Assembly (NCBI RefSeq): GCF_963676685.1
Contig: NC_092344.1
Span: forward strand, 49,622,830-49,686,829
Direction: 5' to 3'
DNA: 64,000 nucleotides
Source: Mytilus edulis
Taxonomy: Eukaryota; Mollusca; Bivalvia; Mytilida; Mytilidae
The notes below the pieces were generated by a model, which was not told the origin of the DNA, did no database searches, and saw nothing but the letters and a program-made list of their open reading frames with translations. Position 1 is the first letter of the stretch, and each line of letters starts with the position of its first letter. Shown piece by piece: positions 12,840-25,587 of the stretch. A program made the position numbers and the translations under genes.

Positions 12840-13531
12840 CCCAGCCTGAAACAACTGCAGATGTCGAAACCCTGAACAGTTTGGGCAAATTTTGACACAA
12901 TATTTAAGCTTGATACTGTCTTTATTTGGATTGTGATCAAATTTTTGGACATAATATAGGTTTCTTACACAAAATAAATGTGGGCAAAGATTTTTAAAAT
13001 CTATTGCACAGATTTCTTTTAAAAACTGAACAAAAAATTTGAAATTAAATAAAAAATGAAAAAAAATATATGAACCCCTTTAACAATGTTTAAAAAAAAT
13101 TGAGGAAAAAACAAACTCCCAAACTTTTTGAACCCCATCCTGAAGCAATTATCCCCAAACTCAATCACAGCCTTCCCTTTGTGATATGGAACCTTTTGGT
13201 ACAATGTCAAATCCATACAAATAATACACACACAAGTATATATTGTCAAGAAACTACATTACAAAAATGGGTTTTTGGACCCTTTATCCGAAACTGTTGG
13301 TACCATTAACCCTCAAAATCAATCCCAATCTTCCTTCATGTCCTTTTGAGGTATTGAGCCTTGTTGTAAAATTTCATTGAGATCAATTCATTAAGACTAA
13401 GTTTTTGTCAAAAAACCAAATGTGTCATTTGACGAAAACGACGATGATGATGACAACAACGACGACAGAGCAGACCATGACATAGACAACAACGCAGACG
13501 ACCACAACATCATAGTCTTATATGAACCCCC
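12840..13531 (+). mobile_element. Dispersed element A, copy 3 (truncated at left)
   Basis: Retains the 'CCCTGAACAGTTTGGGCAAA' part and the ~160-bp repeat units, and ends in a GAC/GAT-rich tract before a worn TATATGAACCCC end. Diverged from the other copies. It lies upstream of the zinc-ribbon gene. Confidence 0.55.
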
Positions 13532-13659
13532 CAAAAAAATAATGTACTTTGTAAATACATAAATTTATTAAGAAAATACTGGGCTATTACAAACGTTTTA
13601 CAAATTAATTAGATTATAGACATAAGATTTCATGCATGTCATAATGTGTGTTGCATGTG

Positions 13660-13815
13660 TAACATAAAATATTGTCCCCCATGAAGTATTGTCTGTCCGA
13701 CAAAATTTCATATCAAATATTGTCAACTGACAGTATTTCATAATGAAATATTGTCCACTGACAGTATTTCATAATGAATATTGTCCTGGACAATATTCCA
13801 TTATGAAATAATGTC
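13660..13815. repeat. Cluster of 'GACAATATTTCAT'-type short repeats (left cluster)
   Basis: Four or five copies of TATTTCATAATGAAATATTG (itself palindromic) alternate with GTCC or GTCAACTGACAG. A related cluster lies at 16340-16510. The two clusters bracket element A copy 4, so the interval may be an old composite or nested insertion. Confidence 0.6.
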
Positions 13816-14342
13816 TTTGTCAGGGGTTCAAATTAACGTTTGGTACTGGAAGGTAAGGACCTTTAACACTCCAAACTCAAAGGTCCACAACCTAAACATA
13901 CTAAACTCCAGGTCCTACTTTTACTTGAAATATTTCCTAACTCAGTACGATACAAAACAATGTGCTTTTGATGTTAGGTTAGTTTTAGCTTGTTTCATTG
14001 TCAAAACCACTGCAACAGGTTTAATAATAAATGTAATTGTCTAAAATGTAGTTGTATATTATTAATTGAAATTATTTTTTTTGTAGTGGGGAGGGCGTCA
14101 CTGTGGGTGGGTGGGTGTGTTGTCTCAACTATTGGTAATTAATTACTAATTATACCATTATATTAAACAGTTCAAATTCAAAGCTGTTTAAGTGTATCAT
14201 ATCTAGTTGCACTATTATAATATATTAGTTTCTCTGTGAAAATAAAGTAAGAAACTTCCAGATTTTTATTTGCCCTTCTGAAAACTGAGAAGAAATTACC
14301 TCTTGAAATTGTAGTCAAATGTTTACACTATAAAAAAAATCA

Positions 14343-14445
14343 ATCTGCCCTGAAATTTTCAGACAAATCAGACAACTGTTTGTTGGGTTGCTGCCCCTGA
14401 ATTGGCAATTTTAAGGAAATTTTGCTGATTTTAGATATTATCTTG
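14343..14445 (-). mobile_element. Fragment of element B, reversed
   Basis: The stretch containing 'TTGTTGGGTTGCTGCCCCTG' is the reverse complement of element B around 9340-9400 and 9840-9900. Confidence 0.7.
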
Positions 14446-15166
14446 GATATTTTAATCAGTCAAGGGTCTAACTTGAATAAGTTATCAGAGAAAAATAACA
14501 TGCATGTGTTATTACAGATACTGTCATGAGTTGTCTACTCTTTTTTTCCTTTATCTGTAATAACATATGTTTGTTATCAATATCAGTTAAATATATCATA
14601 AATATCTTATCTTTAATGAGCACTTAGGAATTCTGCACAGTAGCTTAATATATTACCTTGATAACTAATTTTCTAATTCCATTAATACAATTTTGATCAA
14701 CCATGGTAAATCAATGAGACAAGGCTTTTATATATAGTTATTACAAGCATGTAACTTACTATATGAGAGTAAATGAGACACTTGGAATCTTGCACAGTGC
14801 CTCATTACAAGCTCTGATCATTATTTCTTACAATGAATTGAAATACATTATTATGCACAATGAATTGAAATACATTGTTATGCAAGTCAGAGCAAAGCCT
14901 TTACAGTGATATAGAGAAGCTGTAATAACACCCTTTGGTTATTGCAGGAATATATTTTCTGTAATAACATAGGTGTACTATGCATGATTGGTAAACTATG
15001 AGCTGTTATATCTTTGCAAAGATTAGTATACTTAAAGAAAATTATAATATCAATAGAACTTGAGAAAAAATTAACAAAATAAAGGTTGTATATTTTCCCT
15101 TTGAAACATGTTACATACATATGTTATCACAGTTTTTTTATATTTTAGCCCACAATAACAACATGT
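14446..15166. other. No gene seen
   Basis: AT-rich sequence with many short, poorly ordered matches to TTACAATGAATTGAAATACA (two near copies around 14830-14880). No splice-framed open reading frame of note. Confidence 0.5.
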
Positions 15167-16237
15167 AACCAGATGCTCCGCAGGGCGTAGCTTTATACGA
15201 CCGTAGAGGTTGAACCCTGAACGGTTGGGGCAAGTATGGACACAACATTCAAGCTGGATTTAGCTCTAAATTTGGATTGTGATTAAATAGTTGACACAGC
15301 ATAGGTTTCTGACACAGAATGAATGTGTTCTAATGAACTTAAAATTTTTGTTTTCTCTTAGAGCTATTCACTATGCTGTTGAATATTAATCCTCTCAAAA
15401 AAATGAAGAATCTACATACACAGTTAGATTTGGTATATCAAAGAACCCCATTTATTCAATTTTTGATAAAATCAAACAAAGTTTAATTTTGGACCCCGAT
15501 TTGGACCAACTTGAAAACTGGGCCAATAATCAAGAATCTAAGTACATTTTTAGATTCAGCATATCAAAGAACCTAACTGATTCATTTTTTGTCAAAATCA
15601 AACTAAGTTTAATTTTGGACCCTTTGGACCTTAATGTAGACCAATTTAAAAATGGGACCAAAAGTTAAGAATCTACATACACAGTTAGATTCGGCATATC
15701 AAAGAACCCCAATTATTCAATTTTGATGAAATCAAACAAAGTTTAATTTTGGACCCTTTGGGCCCCTTATTCTGTTGGGACCAAAACTCCCAAAATCAAT
15801 ACCAACCTTCCTTTTATGGTCATAAACCTTGTGTTTAAATATCATAGATTTCTATTTACTTATACTAACGTTATGGTGCGAAAACCAAGAAAAATGCTTA
15901 TTTGGGCCCTTTTTTGGCCCCTAATTCCTAAACTGTTGAAACCAAAACTCCCAAAATCAATCCCAACCGTTCTTTAGTGGTCATAAACCTTGTGTCAAAA
16001 TTTCATAGATTTCTATTAACTTAAAGTAAAGTTATAGTGCGAAAACCAAGAAAATGATTATTTGGGCCCTTTTTGGCCCCTAATTCCTAAAATGTTGGGA
16101 CCAAAACTCCCAAAATCAATACCAACCTTCCTTTTGTGGTCATAAACCTTGTGTTAAAATTTCATAGATTTCCATTCACTTTTACTAAAGTTAGAGTGCA
16201 AAAACTAAAAGTATTCGGACGACGACGACGACGACGA

Positions 16238-16270
<33 letters not shown>

Positions 16271-16326
16271 CAACGTGATAGCAATATACGACGAAAAATT
16301 TTTCAAATTTTGCGGTCGTATAAAAA
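15167..16326 (+). mobile_element. Dispersed element A, copy 4
   Basis: Complete-looking copy: 'CCAGATGCTCCGCAGGGC', then 'TATACGACCG' near the left end, and 'GCGGTCGTATAAAA' at the right end. It carries the ~130-bp and ~160-bp internal units but not the palindromic minisatellite. A long GAC microsatellite (about 16218-16269) sits just inside the right end. Copies 1 and 4 are the most alike. Confidence 0.7.
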
Positions 16327-16339
16327 TTCATAGCATTCA

Positions 16340-16510
16340 TCTGTGAAATATTATTGTCTCAATTCACTCAAAATATAACCTCCCCACAATGAAAATTTGT
16401 CCTTCTCCTGACATTTTTCAATAGACGAGGACAATATTTCATGATACATAGTTATGAAATAGTCTTGTGGTACAATATTTCATAGGACAATATTTTGCTT
16501 TACACATGGT
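16340..16510. repeat. Cluster of 'GACAATATTTCAT'-type short repeats (right cluster)
   Basis: Partner of the cluster at 13660-13815: several 'GGACAATATTTCAT' and 'TGAAATATTATTGTC' motifs in both orientations. Confidence 0.5.
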
Positions 16511-16620
16511 GTCCATGGTCTGCAGGCCTATAAATCATATACAAATATTTAATATCAAATAACCTTTAGGCCTAATCTAAATCAACTCATCATCATGGGG
16601 AGCTCATGGGTTGCAATGTA

Positions 16621-16773
16621 CAGAGTTCGCGAAATCTTTTTTTCCCTGGTGGTCCTTGAAGAAAATCTACTGGTCCTCACTGTTAATTCTATTGAAAAAT
16701 ACTAAAATTGTGTCAGTCCTATGCAAAATTTTGGTGGTAAAATCCTGAGGACTGACACTTTTCGCGAACTCTG
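16621..16773. mobile_element. Small MITE (153 bp) with 14-bp TIRs
   Basis: Ends are CAGAGTTCGCGAAA on the left and its reverse complement TTTCGCGAACTCTG on the right. AATGTA is present on both sides (16615-16620 and 16774-16779), a candidate 6-bp target duplication. No coding capacity. Confidence 0.75.
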
Positions 16774-16779
16774 AATGTA

Positions 16780-17283
16780 GCAGTTCTCTGTTGGAATGGC
16801 TGAGGATTTTCAAAAAAATCAATATAAAAGTGAAAGTGAAACTAGATTTTGTTGTTCAATATAGAAATACGAGAAAGGAATTCAATACATGTTCTGCACA
16901 TAATACAACATTGTCTATTAAAATATTTATTGTAATCGTAAACTTTTTATATGATCTTCTTTCCCAAACAAATAATCGAATATTTCCTCTGGCTCTGCCC
17001 TCTGGCTCTGCACAACAACACACGACACATGTTCTGTCATTTCATAAAGAACTTACCAACAGTTTAGTAGCAAGCTTTTACATCTTCCGTGTTTGATTTA
17101 TTAAATATAGATTTAAAAGCACCGTGTTGTCTTTGATATCTGTGTTTTTAAGTCTGGAATACAATGTTCCTGTAGCTTGGAACTTTTCAATCCTGAAACA
17201 AAACTACACTTTTCATTGGTGGATAATGGAGTCATGTGTGTGATTTCCCGGGAAATGTCTGAAAGTGAAAGTAGATATATATA
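16780..17283. other. No gene seen
   Basis: A 101-codon frame at 16791-17096 has no recognisable domain and no splice context; a TA microsatellite lies at about 17275-17290, next to the Mutator-like element. Confidence 0.5.
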
Positions 17284-17292
17284 TATAATTAT

Positions 17293-18781
17293 GGCACTGG
17301 CTACGGTTACATGGAAATGTAACAATAATAAAAATATTATTGATACATCGGAGACTAATTGCCGGAATGCAAAGTTGGGCAAGGAACCGATTAATTACGA
17401 ATGTAACAATAATTATTGAGGCTACGGTTACATTGTGTTATTGTTACATGAAAAACAGCAATGTACGCTAAATTTATCAAATTTAAATCTTCTTTAGCTG
17501 TGTTGCTTAATTCTTTCATATGTACTAATTAATACTTGTAATAGTGATAATTAATAAGTATTATTATTATACAAATGATGTTTAAGTTGTTTTACATATT
17601 AATCTTAAAGGTAATAAAAATACCTCAGATTAGCAGTGTCAAAATTAATGCGAAAAATATAGTTTGTTTTTGAGAACTGGGGCTGATAAAGTGTTCACTT
17701 TTTTGAAGTATTTAACTGCACACCTTCTCTTATTACTGTCATTATATACTTTGAACAATGGATGAAGAGATTTATTTTACCAACTTAGTTTTTGGATGAA
17801 AAACTTGGGATGCGTTTGAAACAAAAATGAAACAATATCAAGACACAAATTTCATACAGCTCTATAGCTATAGCTCTATACAAAAGCAACTCTAAAAAAT
17901 TGATACATCAACTGAAGCAAATTTGTTAACTGCTAAGTTGGATACTGAAATCTGAGGTAAACCTAACATCCGTAATGGACGGCAATGCAATCATATTGAA
18001 AGACAACGTGAAACTACACCACATGCTTTCAACCAAAAGATCGGATGAGAATATCAACATTGCGAGAGTAAAATAGTATTTCTCACCGAAAGCATGGCAA
18101 ACATTAAAGACCGACCGTGCAAGGGCTGTATAGCCAGTTAAGGTCGTTAAAAACTTCCATTTGTAACATTAAAGATTTCCTTATCTTCTAAAAGGAATAT
18201 CGCAGAATTGAATTGCACGGTATGCGATACAGACGTTCACAGCGGAGGGTAGGAGGGGTCCTGATCACGAAATCCCGGGCTTAAAAACATGAAGTCCCGA
18301 GGTCCCGAATTAAAAAAAAATAAAATCCCGACATCCCGAAAGATCAATCTCGATATCCCGAGCTTAAAAAAACACCCGATCCCGCATCCCGAAAAAGGTC
18401 CTGCCCCCTTATTACTGGTGTGTGATGGCTGCTTGGAGTGGATTCGTCAAAATGATGTGTCGGACTTAAACATGCTCCAAAAACCACTTACTGGATATTT
18501 ATAAACTGTCATTGTAAATAAAAAAAAATAAAGACATTGTATGTATTGTAAATATAAAATAAATGTCTTAAACTTTTATTATTTAGTACATATTACAAGT
18601 CCCCATTGTACATTGCTGTTTTTCATGTAACAATAACGCTATGTAACCGTAGCCTCAATAGTTATTGTTACATTCGTAATTAATCAGGTCCTCACCCAAC
18701 CATGCATTCCGGCATTTAGTCTCCAATGTAACAATAATATTTTTATTATTGTTACATTTCCATGTAACCGTAGCCAGTGCC
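17293..18781 (+). mobile_element. Mutator-like element with long TIRs, copy 1 (1489 bp, non-autonomous)
   Basis: Terminal inverted repeats of about 174 bp (17293-17466 and 18608-18781) begin GGCACTGGCTACGGTTACAT. The element is flanked by a perfect 9-bp duplication, TATAATTAT, at 17284-17292 and 18782-18790. Long TIRs plus a 9-bp duplication are typical of Mutator-like elements. Internally it keeps a worn N-terminal coding piece near 17758, with a stop within 14 codons, and a C-terminal piece at 18421-18504. A middle stretch at 18240-18400 holds repeated 'ATCCCGA' motifs not found in copy 2. No transposase core remains. Confidence 0.85.
18421..18504 (+). pseudogene. C-terminal remnant of the element's ancestral ORF
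   Basis: Reads CDGCLEWIRQNDVSDLN and about ten more residues to a TAA at 18502-18504. Copy 2 of the element has a matching, frame-broken stretch around 20942-21006 with the same 'SDLNxLQK' phrase, which argues for shared ancestral coding sequence. The C-x2-C pair suggests a metal site, but nothing more can be said. Confidence 0.45.
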
Positions 18782-18953
18782 TATAATTATTATCTAATCT
18801 CATTTCATGTCAATGATACGATTTTAAGAGTATTAGATAAAATTGCTGATAGTATCTAAAATGTTAAATATTTTCTAAAGATGCAATTAAAACCACACTA
18901 TTATTACACTTTTAGCCGTCAATCGCTAATTATAGATGCACGTGAATTTTAAA

Positions 18954-18995
18954 GGCACTGGCTACGATTACCCGCAGAAAGTAACAATAAGAAAT
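18954..18995 (+). mobile_element. Solo fragment of the Mutator-like TIR
   Basis: GGCACTGGCTACGATTAC followed by a weaker match; no partner end is visible, so this is a truncated or excised copy. Confidence 0.55.
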
Positions 18996-19630
18996 GTGTC
19001 TCCGGAAAGAGACCCGATATTATTGCCACATACAGTTACTATTTAATATGATTCTAATATACGTAAAATTAAATATTATCAGAAAAGACAAATCCATTTA
19101 TGTGTGTAGCATCACGATTTATTGCATGTTATGTATCAGTATGTATGGTCGGATTATGTTTCTGTGTGAAAGAGAGAGTTGTTCTCCTTTTGCCAGTATC
19201 TTGTATTTATGTTTTTGACGTCATTCTTTGTCTGATTAAATTGTAGAAATGTAAGCTGATGTGTTTTTATGTGTCCGTATGTTATCGCCTCCATCCATGC
19301 TACCATGCAGAGCTATTCAACTAGTCCGTAATAATGTACTTTTCGTATGCATTGTTTTACATCTGGCCGTGGCTATTTTGTCGGCTCCGGGAAGAAGCAA
19401 TTAAATATCGTAGTTTGCTGTCCCTTTGCTATGTTGTCGGTCATGTTTAGAATCTTCTTTTTTTTTTTTATTAAAACTTCAGTTTGACGTCGAAGCTGGA
19501 AGACCATACTTTGTTGTAAAAAAAAAAGCTTGAAATAAACGTAATCAATATGTTCAACTCATATGAAGAGTAAAACTTTTTTAAAGCAGGTTTTTGAAAA
19601 GGACGGCTATATATGCGTGCATTTTTGGAA

Positions 19631-21299
19631 GGCACTGGCTACGGTTATATAGAAATGTAACAATACTAGAAATGTTATTGTCAAGTTACATTGGAGACTA
19701 ATTGCCGGAATGCAAAGTTGGGAAAGGAACCGATTAATTACGAATGTACCAATACTTATTGAAGCTACGGTTACATTGCGTTATTGTTACACAGCAAACA
19801 GCAATGTACAATGAACGCTAGATTTAAAAAAAAAAACTTAAATCTTCTTTACTTTTATTGCTCAATTCTTTCATATGTACTTAATAATACTTGGAATGAG
19901 GATTAAAGTCATATGAAACGAGTGACCGGTGAAAAATAATGTTATTCCAATTCGTGAACCGATGCATTCAAACATCATAAACTTAGTCTTTTGTGCACGA
20001 TTTTATCAATTTTTTCGCATAAATTTCGTACAATCGTCAATTTATTTTTCAATCGGTCAGTGCTTTTGTGAAAATATGGCAGATAATTAAAGTTCCGTGT
20101 TTAGAAGCCGAAGTTTAACGATTGTCACCTGTTTGTCAACAATCGACAAAAATTCAACAAAAAAGCATGGAAATTAAAATTCAGATAATAGTTTATTTTA
20201 AGGACATCCATGCGTATTGTGATCACCGGATTTTTACGAGATGTGTCACACTGAGGTCACTTTGCATACGGAAAATATGTCGGGGGAATTGAAGCAATTA
20301 AAAGAAAGTAAACTTCTTCTAAATATGAATAAATTAAAAAAAATTTTATAATGAAAACTATCCATTGAGTTATAAAAAAACATATGCATTATTTTTTTGA
20401 TTTGAGGTTTCTTATGACTTTAATAACAAATATTATTATTCAACAAGGTGTTTAAATAGTTTAACGTATTAATGGTTTTGATGTTCTTAAAGATACTACT
20501 TCAGATTAGAAGTGCCAAAGGCGAAAAATATAATAGTCCAATGGTTTGCTGTTGGGAACTCGGGAAGATAAAAGTGTTCACTTCTAAGTATTTTTAAAAC
20601 TGCACACCTACTCTTATGGCTGTCATTATAATTTAAACAATGGATGAAGAGATTCCTATTGCCAATTTTGTTTTCGGTGAAAAATTCAAAACTTGGGATG
20701 CGTTAGAAACGAAACTGGCACAATATCAAGACCGTGACAAATTTCATACACCTATACAAACGCAGTTCTAAAAAAATTATCACCAAAAGCAAAGTTTGCT
20801 AACTGTGAACTTCTGTATACATGTATGGATGGACATTGGAGGACGTAATTTCGTTTCAAAATCAGATGGAGCTCGCCCAAACCAAAGTTAATTCCCCCTT
20901 CTTTTTTTTTAACCTATATCCATATATATATACGAATATTGCTTGTAGTGGTTTCATCAACAATTTGTCGGACTTAAACATTCTCCAAAAAAAACCACTT
21001 ACTTGATATGTAGAAACTGTCGTTGTAAATAAAAAATTAAAGAAATTGTATACAATAATTGTATGTTGTGTAATATCGAATAACTGTCTTCAACTCTTAT
21101 TATTAGGTACCTATCGTGCATTGCTGTTTTTCATGTAACAATAACGCAATGTAACCGTAGCCTCAACAAATATTGTTGCATTCGTAATTAATCGGTTCCT
21201 TACCCCGTCAATGCATTCCGGCATTTAGTCTCCAATGTAACAATAATATTTTTATCACTTTTTTTTTTGTTACATTTCCATGTAACCGTAGCCAGTGCC
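19631..21299 (+). mobile_element. Mutator-like element with long TIRs, copy 2 (1669 bp, non-autonomous)
   Basis: Same TIR family as copy 1, starting GGCACTGGCTACGGTTATAT at 19631 and ending at 21299 (right TIR from about 21110). It is flanked by a perfect 9-bp duplication, TTTTTGGAA, at 19622-19630 and 21300-21308. The interior keeps an intact 43-codon frame homologous to the broken one in copy 1. Different target duplications show that the two copies inserted independently. Confidence 0.87.
20640..20771 (+). pseudogene. N-terminal remnant of transposase-like ORF in Mutator-like copy 2
   Basis: A 43-residue frame from ATG to TAA beginning MDEEIPIANFVFGEKFKTWD. The 'F...F..WD.LE.KL..YQ' pattern resembles the N-terminal region of ZSWIM/FAR1-type Mutator-derived proteins, from memory of the family. 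The same sequence in copy 1 has an in-frame stop. Not a functional transposase. Confidence 0.5.
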
Positions 21300-21308
21300 T
21301 TTTTGGAA

Positions 21309-24300
21309 ACGTGATACATCGTGATACAACAAGGACTTTAAAATTTATGAAAACTTGAGCACATAAGCACAATAAAAAAAAACCAATCCAGTTAAGGTGC
21401 TATAAAGTTCTGTTGTGTACATCATGTACATGGTACACTTGAAACCCACAAATCCATCTACTGCATCATTAAATGTTTATGTACTTCAGTTTTTATCTTG
21501 CAACTACCGTCCGGGTAAATAGTACATTTATGAATGACGTACGCATTTGAAATAACAAGAAGCACAGAATCTATAATATTGTCAAAACATGCTGCAGAAC
21601 TGAATTGTCACAGGCGCGCACTGGTTTCTATTTGTTTAAGGTCCCGCGAAGGGATGGTCGACCTTCCCATGGTTAGAAACAAGTGCATGTGGCAAGTTTC
21701 GCGGCGAAGGATGTTAATTTGCCAGAGCCGGTATAAATGCACCTAAAAGAATATTGTGCCAAAGCCGACAAAATTACCACTACATTTTCATATTAAAAAA
21801 ATATATATGAATAAGAGTCAATGTTTCGAGGTTTGGAACCCCTTTTCTTTGTTTGACGCGTTCAATCGAGACTTATGGTTGTTACCCTCCGCCCTCATTA
21901 CTGCTACAGCTGTCAACCATTGAAGATGAAAATGCAGGTCGACCGTGATCTGCATTGAAAAAGAAAATCTCAGGTCATAATTAAGTTCATAACCCCTGCA
22001 AAACTTTTTACAGCTGAATTAGATTGATCAATATTTAGGGGATATTTTTATATATTTTAAATCGGGAAGTTTCCAAATCATGTTCACAATTTTGCTAAAC
22101 TATTACCCTTAAATAAGATATTTAGTTATGTTAATATACCTGGAATAGGATCAATATATTATGTCCCAGGAGTACGTTCTTATCAGGGATTTGGCATTTT
22201 CTTTCATAGAGGACCCTGGAGAAAACATTGAAAGCTTTTCTTTGTAACAACAAATGAATACATATAATTTCTATTTATAGTATTAATTTCCTTATTGTTC
22301 AATGACATATTGAGTGAGATCATGGAACTTTTTTTATATGCCTGTTATGGTCTCATTCACATTTACCACACCTGTATTTAATTTTAGTACATCGTTCCTA
22401 TCATTTAATAAAGAAATTTTTAAGAAGTTAATCATAAAATTATCGACCTCCGAGGAAAATTAAAAACGGAAAGTACCTAATCAAATGACAAAAAAAAGAA
22501 GCTTAAACACATGAAACGAATGGATAACAAGTGCCACATTCCTGACTTGGTACAGACATTTTCGTATGTAGAAATGATGGATTAAACCTGGTTTTATAGC
22601 TATCTAAGCCTCTTACTTGTATGACAGTCGCACAACTGCAATTAACGTCAATTAGCCGTATTTGGCACAACTTTTTGGAATTTAATTTGGATCCTCAATG
22701 CTCTTCAACTTTGTACTTGTTTGACTTTAAATATTTTGATATGAGCGTCACTGAGACGAAACGCGCGTCTGGCGTACTAAATTATAATCCTGGTACCTTT
22801 AATAACCAATTAAAAGGTTTCCCTGAAGAATAAGTTGATTATCAGTCCATATTATTGTCGTTTACATGTCCAACTGAAGAATAGAAGCTTTTAATGACTC
22901 ACTTGAAACAAACAATAAAATGAAGTTTGAAGCACAAATTGATGACAACAGAGATATGATATATGAAACATGAATCAAAATCTAGACACATATAAATCAA
23001 TTTGTCTTGAGGTGGGTTTTTTTCAAAACAGAAGGTAAAAACATGCTGTCCTAGATTATGGTTCTCGATAAATCTACTGATTTATTTATTGTGTCATTAT
23101 AACACGTATAATCTTTGAGGATTTCTATGTTGCATTTGTCGTCTGGTATTGGTGGTATGGGTGTCTTCCGCCATCTTTGGATTGTAAAAAACAGAGAATC
23201 TAAGGTCCTCATTTTCTATCAAATTAGCAAAATTTGATACAGGAATGCAGATATTTAATGTGCATTTTCATTTAAAAGAACCAATTTATAAGAATATAAC
23301 TTATAAATATTAATATTTTTACAAATGTTGATTAATTTTGTTTGTTTTTAAATGTTTTTGAATTGTCATTTTAAGGCGAGGTAACTCTAAAACAGTGCGT
23401 TTTCTGAAGGATTCTTCGTGGAATTTTCCTATTTTGTATTTTAGCCGGAAAAAACGTACGGTGACCGTATCTTTTCTTTTGATATTCCCAAAGCATTGTC
23501 TGAAAGCTATCTTTTCTATGTTGTGTCGTGTGTACTTTTGTTTTTCTGTTTGTCTTTTTCATTTTTAGCCATGGCGTTGTCAGTTTGTTTTAGATTTATG
23601 AGTTTGACTGTCCCTTTGGTATCTTTCGTCCCTCTTTTCCTAATTTATTTTACAATTCTATCATCTTGTTTAGTGTCTAATCACTAAATGGTGTCTTTTC
23701 CTGTATAATCCATATAAAACGTGTCATTTTGTCACAACCTGTAGCTTTAGAAAATGCGCGGTGACCTATCATTTTTATCATATTTTTGAACATATATCAA
23801 TAGATACTACGTTTTGGCAAAGTATGAACAAATTCTATCATTTTTATTTTAGACTCCCATACCGACTTAAAGCCATACATGAACATTGAATAACAACAGT
23901 GTGAGACCCTCATTGGTAATCAAGGTCCTTAAACACCCTTTAGTAGTAGTATCAGCTGATTACAAGATATTATCATAATCATTGAAATACATGATAAATC
24001 ACGAATTTCACAATTAATCGTGTTAAGAAACAGCTATTTTAAATGTGTTTTTTTTGTGATAAGGAGAGTGCATGGTATAATCCGAAAAGCCCAGAGAAAA
24101 TCTGCAAAAGCTAATATATCAAAACCATCAGTCTCGTTTATGGTCGTTCTACATGCCAAACTGACAAACAGAAGATGCTCATTTGTGACCTGAAACATCG
24201 AAATGAAGTTTGAAACCAAAGAAGAATGACAATAGAAGTAAATATGACATATGCATAAAGACACTGTTACTGATAAAAAAAAATGTTCCATTCCCCATCT

Positions 24301-24633
24301 GAAGTATTGAAATAGAGGATGCATCCTTTTCTGTTTCCAAAATTTGCAAGGTCACCTCTTTATTTCCTCCCAGCCACCTTTCAGGTTACATCTGACCTGT
24401 CCTGTTATAGTTAATCTTAAATTTACATTTTAAGTTTTTCTTCAACATATAAATGTTTCATTGATTCTACTATGCTTTTACCTTTTGGCTGTGTCATATA
24501 CATGTACACCGATTTGAATCAAATTATTATTAACTAAAACCTTAAACTTTTTAATTATTTTTAAACATTGCAGGGACTCAAATATATATTTCAACATCTT
24601 GTGTATATTTTAGTCTAAACGCCATCTAATTAC
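21309..24633. other. No gene seen; dispersed-repeat fragments
   Basis: No supported gene. Pieces of interspersed families are at about 22440-22835 (holding 'CCTGACTTGGTACAGACATT' and 'GAAACGCGCGTCTGGCGTAC') and at about 23478-23640 ('GCCATGGCGTTGTCAGTTTG', 'ACTGTCCCTTTGGTATCTTT'). Open frames of 60-96 codons here lack domains. Confidence 0.6.
22440..22835 (-). repeat. Interspersed repeat family C
   Basis: Matches in either orientation occur near 27120-27290, 32186-32300, 41000-41160, 47007-47060, 50701-50833, 55180-55230, 60280-60460 and 60890-61100. Signature words are ACGCGCGTTTCGT next to 'AGTACGCCAGA', and 'TCAGGAATATGACAGTTGT'. These may be two separate families that happen to adjoin here. 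Confidence 0.6.
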
Positions 24634-25587
24634 TAGTGTTGTCAACGGTTAACCGGTTAACCGTTCGAACGACCGAATACCGAATACCCAAAAACGCTAA
24701 CCGGTTAACCGGACTTTTTTTCAATTTTAATAGATTTGATATAAATTTGTATTGAAATCATTAAATATTTGTGTTTTCTTTAAAAATTGTCGTCGTGGTA
24801 ATTAATTTGACGGATCAATTGTCCAGTATATTGATTGGTATTGTTAATCCAAAATATAAAATTAAAAAGAATTTGTCTCTCAGCTCGGGGCAAGATCTTA
24901 AGGAAACATATTAATTAGTTTCATGTTTTTTTAACAGTAATTTTTAATCAGTTATACGATTAAATTTTACGATTTACTTCATTATTTCATTTTTGATCTA
25001 ATATTATGTAGACCTACATCTGAATGTGCAATCTCAGTCGTGCAAGTCTTTGTCATACTTTAAACTAAATGTTCACTCAAAAACTAAAAAGCAAACCAAC
25101 GTGAATGTAATCAATGTATACTTGATGGTACGAATATAAGGATTAATCAATTTTAATTGAAACACCTCACATTATTTTCGGAGACAACAAGACAAAATGA
25201 AAGAATCATCGGTTTCAGACATATTCAATTCTACGAGATCAAGGCGGTTTTTTTTATTTTTCTATTTGAAGTTAGTACAAACGCCATAGTTGATACCGTG
25301 TATTTGATTATTAAAAGTCAAACTTAGACAGGAATCTTCACAGAGAAGCCTTATAAAACCAAAGTCCAAACTTCAATTCATCGTATTATAAAAATGTAAA
25401 TGTATGACTTGGATGGACTGTAGTCACATTGACACTCATACCACTACTCCTTATATCGATGTGTAGGGTACTATTGATAAGGCCTTCAAACATTTATATT
25501 TACTTTAAACTACCGGTTAACCGGTTAATCGGTCGAACGCTTATACGAGTAACCGGTTAGGCAAAAGTGTACGATTTGACAACACTA
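24634..25587. mobile_element. hAT-like non-autonomous element (~954 bp)
   Basis: Ends TAGTGTTGTCAA (left) and TTGACAACACTA (right) are inverted. Sub-terminal blocks on both sides are rich in the palindrome GGTTAACCGGTTAACC and in CGTTCGA(A/C)CGA. Flanks CTAATTAC and TAATTTAC are similar but not identical, so an 8-bp duplication is possible but worn. The TAGTGTTGTCAA end fits hAT-type TIRs. No transposase frame inside. Confidence 0.6.
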
